From Flavobacterium sp. (GTDB lineage Bacteria > Bacteroidota > Bacteroidia > Flavobacteriales > Flavobacteriaceae), in NCBI RefSeq assembly GCF_027490375.1, contig NZ_JAIXYH010000007.1, forward strand, positions 1-55,477: a stretch of DNA of 55,477 bases, in the 5' to 3' direction. The notes under the pieces were generated by a model, which worked only from the letters and a program-made list of their open reading frames with translations, was not told where the DNA came from and did no database searches. Positions 51,811 to 55,477 of this stretch are shown here, in pieces. Every line of letters begins with the position of its first letter. Within the stretch, counting starts at the first letter, position 1. The position numbers and the translations under genes were made by a program.

Positions 51811-54153
51811 ATGAAAAAAACTATTTGGGTTCTTTTTGCATTGTTTTCTTTGCAGGCTGTTGTTGCGCAGCAGGGAGTAGTGCTTACGGGAATTGTAAAA
51901 GGCAAGGCTGAGAGTCCGTTATTGGGAGCCACCGTATTGTTGGAGGGTACCGAGTACGTTACTACTACAGATGAGAATGGTGTATTCAAATTTGAGCAGG
52001 TAGTTCCTAAAACCTATAATTTAACGGTAAGTTTCGACGGATATGAGACGCAGACTGTGTTTAATGTGATTGTTAAATCGGCGGGAAATGCCGAATTAAC
52101 TATTAATTTGGTAGAGTCGGCTCAAGAATTAACCGAGGTTGTAATTAAGCGCAGTAAGTTAAAGCGCAGTAAAGAAACGCCGTTATCTATACAATCGCTT
52201 TCAGCTGTTGAAATTGCCAATTATCCAGGTTCGAATAACGATGTGGTTCGCGTGGCGCAATCGTTACCCGGCATCTCTCCTTCGCCGGGAGGTTTTAGAA
52301 ACGACTTAATTATTCGGGGTGGTGCTCCTAACGAAACCGTTTATTATTTAGACGGCATGGAGATTCCTACTATCAATCATTTTAGTACACAGGGAAGTTC
52401 GGGAGGCCCGGTCGGCATTTTAAACGTTTCCTTTATTGATGATGTTACGTTAAGCACATCGGCGTTTGGTTCCCAATATGACAATCCGTTATCCGGAGTG
52501 TTGCAGTTTAAGCAACGCACGGGCAGTGCTACTTCGTACAAAACCAACTTTCGATTAAGTGCTTCAGAGGCCGCAGCAACTTTTGAAGGGCCATTATTTA
52601 AAGGTAATAAGGAGAAAAGCAATACGACATTCCTCGCTTCGGTTCGACGAAGTTATCTGCAATTTTTGTTTGAGTTTATCGGATTACCGATACGACCAAA
52701 TTACTGGGATTACCAATACAAAATCAATCATAAAATTGATGCATACAATGATATTTCTTTGATTGGTGTTGGTTCGATCGACGAGTTTTCGCTAGAGGCT
52801 TCAAACGATTTGACGCCAAGTGAGCGCGCAGTTTTGGAACAGTCGCCGTATATCGAACAGCGTTCTAATGCGATCGGTTTAACGTGGAAGCGACGGTTCA
52901 AAAACAATTTAGGAAATGCGCAAACTACAATTTCAAACAATTACTTTAAAAACTCGTTTGTGAATTACGAAGATACTGTTAACCGTGAGGGAATTATCTT
53001 TAGCAACGAGGCTGAGGAAATTGAAACCAAAATGCGTCAGGAATTCACGTACTATTTTGACAAAGTGAAAGTAACTACAGGTTTTAACGGACAGTTTTCC
53101 AGCTATAACAATAATACTATCGATTCCAATACGGGAACGTATTCAACAAGTATCGATTTTTTTAAATACGGTTTTTTTGCCAACGCTAGCAGCAGCTTTT
53201 TTGACGATCGTGTTGATTTTTCGGCTGGGTTTCGCTTCGATGATGATACATTTTTGGATCGTGTGAGTTTACTCGAAACGTTCTCGCCGCGTGTTGCTTT
53301 ATCGGTTAAGTTAGGTCAAGGCTATCGGTTCAACGCCAGTGTAGGCAGTTATTACAAGATTTTACCGTATACCATACTTGGATTTAGAGACCAAAATGGT
53401 GAACTGGCAAATAAAAACGGAAATTATACAAATAGTACGCATTACGTTGCCGGATTTGAAAAAGCAATTGGAGAAGCATCAAAACTAACTGTGGAAGGAT
53501 TCTATAAAAAGTACCGCGATTATCCGGTTTCTTTAGAAGATGGCGTTTCGTTAGCCAACAAAGGCGGCGGTTTTGAAGTCTTAGGTAATGAGGCTATTGC
53601 TACGAATGGCCGCGGCAGAACTTATGGAGCGGAGGTCATGTTTCAGCAAAAGTTTGTGAAGAATTTCTTTGCTATTGCTTCATACACCTTTTTTTACAGT
53701 GAGTTTTCGGGTGTTGCCAATCAGTATTTACCATCGGTTTGGGATAGCCGACACCTATTTTCGTTAACAGCAGGGTACAAGTTTAAAAAGAATTGGGAGG
53801 TTAGTTTACGAAATCGATTTGCGGGAAGAACTCCGTATGTTCCCGTTGATCAGCAACAAACTCTCGCTGCATATCCTGAAATAATCTTGGATTACAATGC
53901 ATTAGGAACAAGAAAGCTAGGTGTTTTCAATCAGTTGGATGTTCGAGTTGATAAAAAATGGAATTTCAAGAAAGTTGCACTAGACGTGTTTGTTGATTTT
54001 GAGAATTTACTAGCGCAGCGTATACCACAAATACCACAATTTGGATTACTTCGCGACGAAAACGATGCGGTAGTTTCGCCGCGACAATTGATACAAGTGG
54101 ATAATTCCAATAATACCATTATTCCTACAGTAGGTTTGGTGCTAGATTTCTAA
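51811..54153 (+). CDS. TonB-dependent receptor with carboxypeptidase-regulatory-like domain
   Basis: The 780-residue precursor has a signal peptide (about 1-19, ending VVAQQ). A carboxypeptidase-regulatory-like sandwich follows at about 22-105 (GATVLLEGTEYVTTTDENGVFKFEQV), then the plug at about 120-235 (VVRVAQSLPGISPSPGGFRNDLIIRGGAPNETVYYLDGMEI), and then a 22-strand barrel to the end, which finishes on a Phe (VGLVLDF). It imports a ligand through the outer membrane using TonB energy; the ligand (siderophore, sugar, vitamin or peptide) cannot be read. No SusD partner follows, so it is not a classical sugar PUL pair. A MarR gene diverges upstream. Confidence 0.93.
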   Translation: MKKTIWVLFALFSLQAVVAQQGVVLTGIVKGKAESPLLGATVLLEGTEYVTTTDENGVFKFEQVVPKTYNLTVSFDGYETQTVFNVIVKSAGNAELTINLVESAQELTEVVIKRSKLKRSKETPLSIQSLSAVEIANYPGSNNDVVRVAQSLPGISPSPGGFRNDLIIRGGAPNETVYYLDGMEIPTINHFSTQGSSGGPVGILNVSFIDDVTLSTSAFGSQYDNPLSGVLQFKQRTGSATSYKTNFRLSASEAAATFEGPLFKGNKEKSNTTFLASVRRSYLQFLFEFIGLPIRPNYWDYQYKINHKIDAYNDISLIGVGSIDEFSLEASNDLTPSERAVLEQSPYIEQRSNAIGLTWKRRFKNNLGNAQTTISNNYFKNSFVNYEDTVNREGIIFSNEAEEIETKMRQEFTYYFDKVKVTTGFNGQFSSYNNNTIDSNTGTYSTSIDFFKYGFFANASSSFFDDRVDFSAGFRFDDDTFLDRVSLLETFSPRVALSVKLGQGYRFNASVGSYYKILPYTILGFRDQNGELANKNGNYTNSTHYVAGFEKAIGEASKLTVEGFYKKYRDYPVSLEDGVSLANKGGGFEVLGNEAIATNGRGRTYGAEVMFQQKFVKNFFAIASYTFFYSEFSGVANQYLPSVWDSRHLFSLTAGYKFKKNWEVSLRNRFAGRTPYVPVDQQQTLAAYPEIILDYNALGTRKLGVFNQLDVRVDKKWNFKKVALDVFVDFENLLAQRIPQIPQFGLLRDENDAVVSPRQLIQVDNSNNTIIPTVGLVLDF

Positions 54154-54215
54154 GGTTTTAGAATGAGTTCAATTCTTACATTGAACTTACGCCCTTTTTG
54201 ATTTAACTTATGATT

Positions 54216-54247
54216 AGCCTTGCTTCATTTTGTTGCAAGGCTTTTTT
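54216..54247 (+). terminator. Rho-independent terminator after the TonB receptor
   Basis: AGCCTTGC (54216-54223), an 11-base loop, GCAAGGCT (54235-54242), then TTTTT. It lies 62 bp after the stop. Confidence 0.8.
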
Positions 54248-54342
54248 GCATATTCTATTTTTGTAGCCTTGATGTTTTTTGATTTACTTTTCGGCAGTGT
54301 GTTTAAAGTCGGTTTTTCATTACTTTGCTACTAGAAACGAGC

Positions 54343-55083
54343 ATGAACAAAACGAGTATTATGACAAATAGCAAAAGTGAGTTGATTAACGAATCTGCTA
54401 ATAAGAATGTTACAAACTGCCAAATAAAACGGATCGACAGCCATTACATTTCGCACGAATTACTTCATTTGTGGCATTTGGATAAGGGATTTTTTTTCAA
54501 TGTAAAGGAGTTTTGCATTCGTCCGGCTGCCAGTATTCGAACGTTTATTAACGAACGCCGCGACCAACACATGAAACCGATTGGGTTTTTGATTTTCTCG
54601 GCGGTTATTTACACGATTATCTACAACAATTTTAAGCCCGCAGCAACAACTCCGCCAACCGATTCATACTTCTATGGCACTACGGTTTATGCGATCCAAT
54701 CGTGGTTTCAAAAAAACTTTGGCTACGATTTTATCGTGAAGAGCTTTTTTATTGCCAGCTGGGCCCGATTGTTTTTCAGAAAATACGGCTACAACATTTT
54801 TGAAATCATGACGTTGATGTGTTTTGTTTCGGCGCAGGGCATGTTGTTGGTTGGAGTAATCCTTCCGTTTACCAGCTTTTTAAACCAAAGCATTACCAAT
54901 ATTTTACTTTTAGGAACTACGATACTGTATCCTGTAATTGTCTTGGCGCAGTTCTTTAATCGGGCAAAAGCACTAAATTATGGCAAATCGCTTTTGGTGT
55001 ATTTTTTGGGAGGCATCACGCAGTTTTTGTTGGTAATCGGTGTTGGAATTACTATCGACTTTGTTGTCGGTTTGTTTAAGTAG
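54343..55083 (+). CDS. DUF3667-like membrane protein without the zinc ribbon
   Basis: The 246-residue protein has a polar N-terminus (1-35) and then the DUF3667 signature: SHELLHLWHLDKGFFFNVKEFCIRPAASIRTFINERRDQHMKPIGFLIFSAVIYTIIYN. Four or five membrane segments follow (about 95-115, 155-180, 185-205, 215-245). Family members usually begin with a CxxC...CxxC zinc ribbon; here only single cysteines remain (NCQIKRIDSHYIS), so the zinc site is lost. The ATG at 54343 is used; an alternative ATG is six codons later. Function unknown. The nearest upstream gene ends at a terminator, so it should have its own promoter, perhaps around TTACTTTG at 54320-54327. Confidence 0.72.
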   Translation: MNKTSIMTNSKSELINESANKNVTNCQIKRIDSHYISHELLHLWHLDKGFFFNVKEFCIRPAASIRTFINERRDQHMKPIGFLIFSAVIYTIIYNNFKPAATTPPTDSYFYGTTVYAIQSWFQKNFGYDFIVKSFFIASWARLFFRKYGYNIFEIMTLMCFVSAQGMLLVGVILPFTSFLNQSITNILLLGTTILYPVIVLAQFFNRAKALNYGKSLLVYFLGGITQFLLVIGVGITIDFVVGLFK

Positions 55084-55292
55084 GTGGGTTTTTAGCTTAA
55101 TTGAAACTGCTTTTTTGAAAGCGAGGAAGGGTCGTTGTTTTTCGATATAAGTCTAGAGATTTTGAAACGTTTTTAATAGTAAGTTTATAGGTTTGCGACA
55201 ATTATTTTATTACTAGGTTGTAGAATACGAATGACAACTCATATTTGGTAATCTAAATTCAACTAATTCGAAATAAGCACGTTGCTTAGTTC
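55084..55292. other. Intergenic region with no recognised feature
   Basis: AT-rich sequence after the DUF3667-like gene. No hairpin with a T-tract and no gene is visible. Confidence 0.5.
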
Positions 55293-55477
55293 AAAAACAA
55301 AAAACCCTTGAAATCATTAAGAAATCAAGGGTCGGATGTGGTACCTCCAGTTCCGATAGCTATCGGAAGAACCAGGGACACGACTAAAAACAAAAAACCC
55401 TTGAAATCATTAAGAAATCAAGGGTCGGATGTGGTACCTCCAGTTCCGATAGCTATCGGAAGAACCAGGGACACGAC
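55293..55477 (-). repeat. Tandem repeat of a tRNA 3' end plus terminator, two identical 93-bp units
   Basis: The units 55293-55385 and 55386-55477 are identical over 92 bases. Read on the minus strand each gives GTGTCCCTGGTTC, a perfect 18-bp palindrome TTCCGATAGCTATCGGAA, CTGGAGGTACCAC, then a terminator hairpin (ACCCTTGA / TCAAGGGT) and T-tract. The tRNA parts match the T arm and acceptor 3' strand of a tRNA, most like tRNA-Phe as I recall it. The palindrome replaces the middle of the T loop. The 5' half of the tRNA is absent. The array continues to the window edge. Confidence 0.8.

Noticed and set aside
55293..55477. CRISPR array
   Set aside because: Only two copies, the units adjoin with no unique spacers, and the content is a tRNA end and terminator. 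No cas gene is nearby.

Overview
The window is typical Bacteroidota DNA, most like a member of the Flavobacteriaceae. It has a gliding-motility/type IX secretion (T9SS) type-B sorting domain, DUF5916, DUF5686, DUF5103, DUF3667 and DUF6705-type proteins, a TonB receptor with a carboxypeptidase-regulatory-like N-terminus, no Shine-Dalgarno sequences to speak of, and many TAnnTTTG -7 boxes about 15-30 bp before start codons. Both edges lie in tandem repeats (181-bp units at the left, 93-bp units at the right), so the window may be a contig that broke at repeats.

Left part (1-30.7 kb), mainly conserved chromosome. It holds tRNA-Gly, a GNAT acetyltransferase, a DUF5916 outer-membrane protein, gpmI followed 2 nt later by a 1184-residue T9SS-sorted surface protein, and map overlapping a methyltransferase. 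A frameshifted DUF6705-like gene follows, then an ECF sigma / membrane anti-sigma-like / coiled-coil outer-membrane protein operon. After that come patatin, pyrH-frr, a DUF5686 protein, a CPA2 antiporter, an RND/MMPL transporter, asnS, rpoN with a small membrane protein, a PorT-like barrel protein and pruA.

Middle part (30.8-40.8 kb). A compact five-gene minus-strand operon looks like an ATP-dependent restriction/defence cassette set between housekeeping genes. In transcription order it encodes an XRE regulator, a PLD-nuclease/SNF2-helicase fusion, a YhcG/DUF1016 PDDEXK nuclease, a 1113-residue Eco57I/PglX-like adenine methyltransferase with its own specificity region, and a RecF/SMC-like ATPase with a possible HEPN-type C-terminus. 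Genes overlap or sit 3 nt apart. The marker genes of DISARM and BREX are absent. It is the best candidate here for an undescribed system. Its YhcG gene also carries three in-frame DNA palindromes that encode a repeated peptide motif.

Right part (41-55.5 kb). The four-gene ligase-associated DNA damage response operon (exonuclease, ATP-dependent ligase, Lhr-type helicase, PdeM) is followed by apaG, a DUF5103 gene, gpsA and rpe. Then comes a 215-bp MITE inserted with a 5-bp target duplication into an intergenic repeat, a MarR regulator divergent from a TonB-dependent receptor, and a DUF3667-like membrane protein. The window ends in tandem copies of a tRNA 3' end plus its terminator, each interrupted by a perfect 18-bp palindrome.
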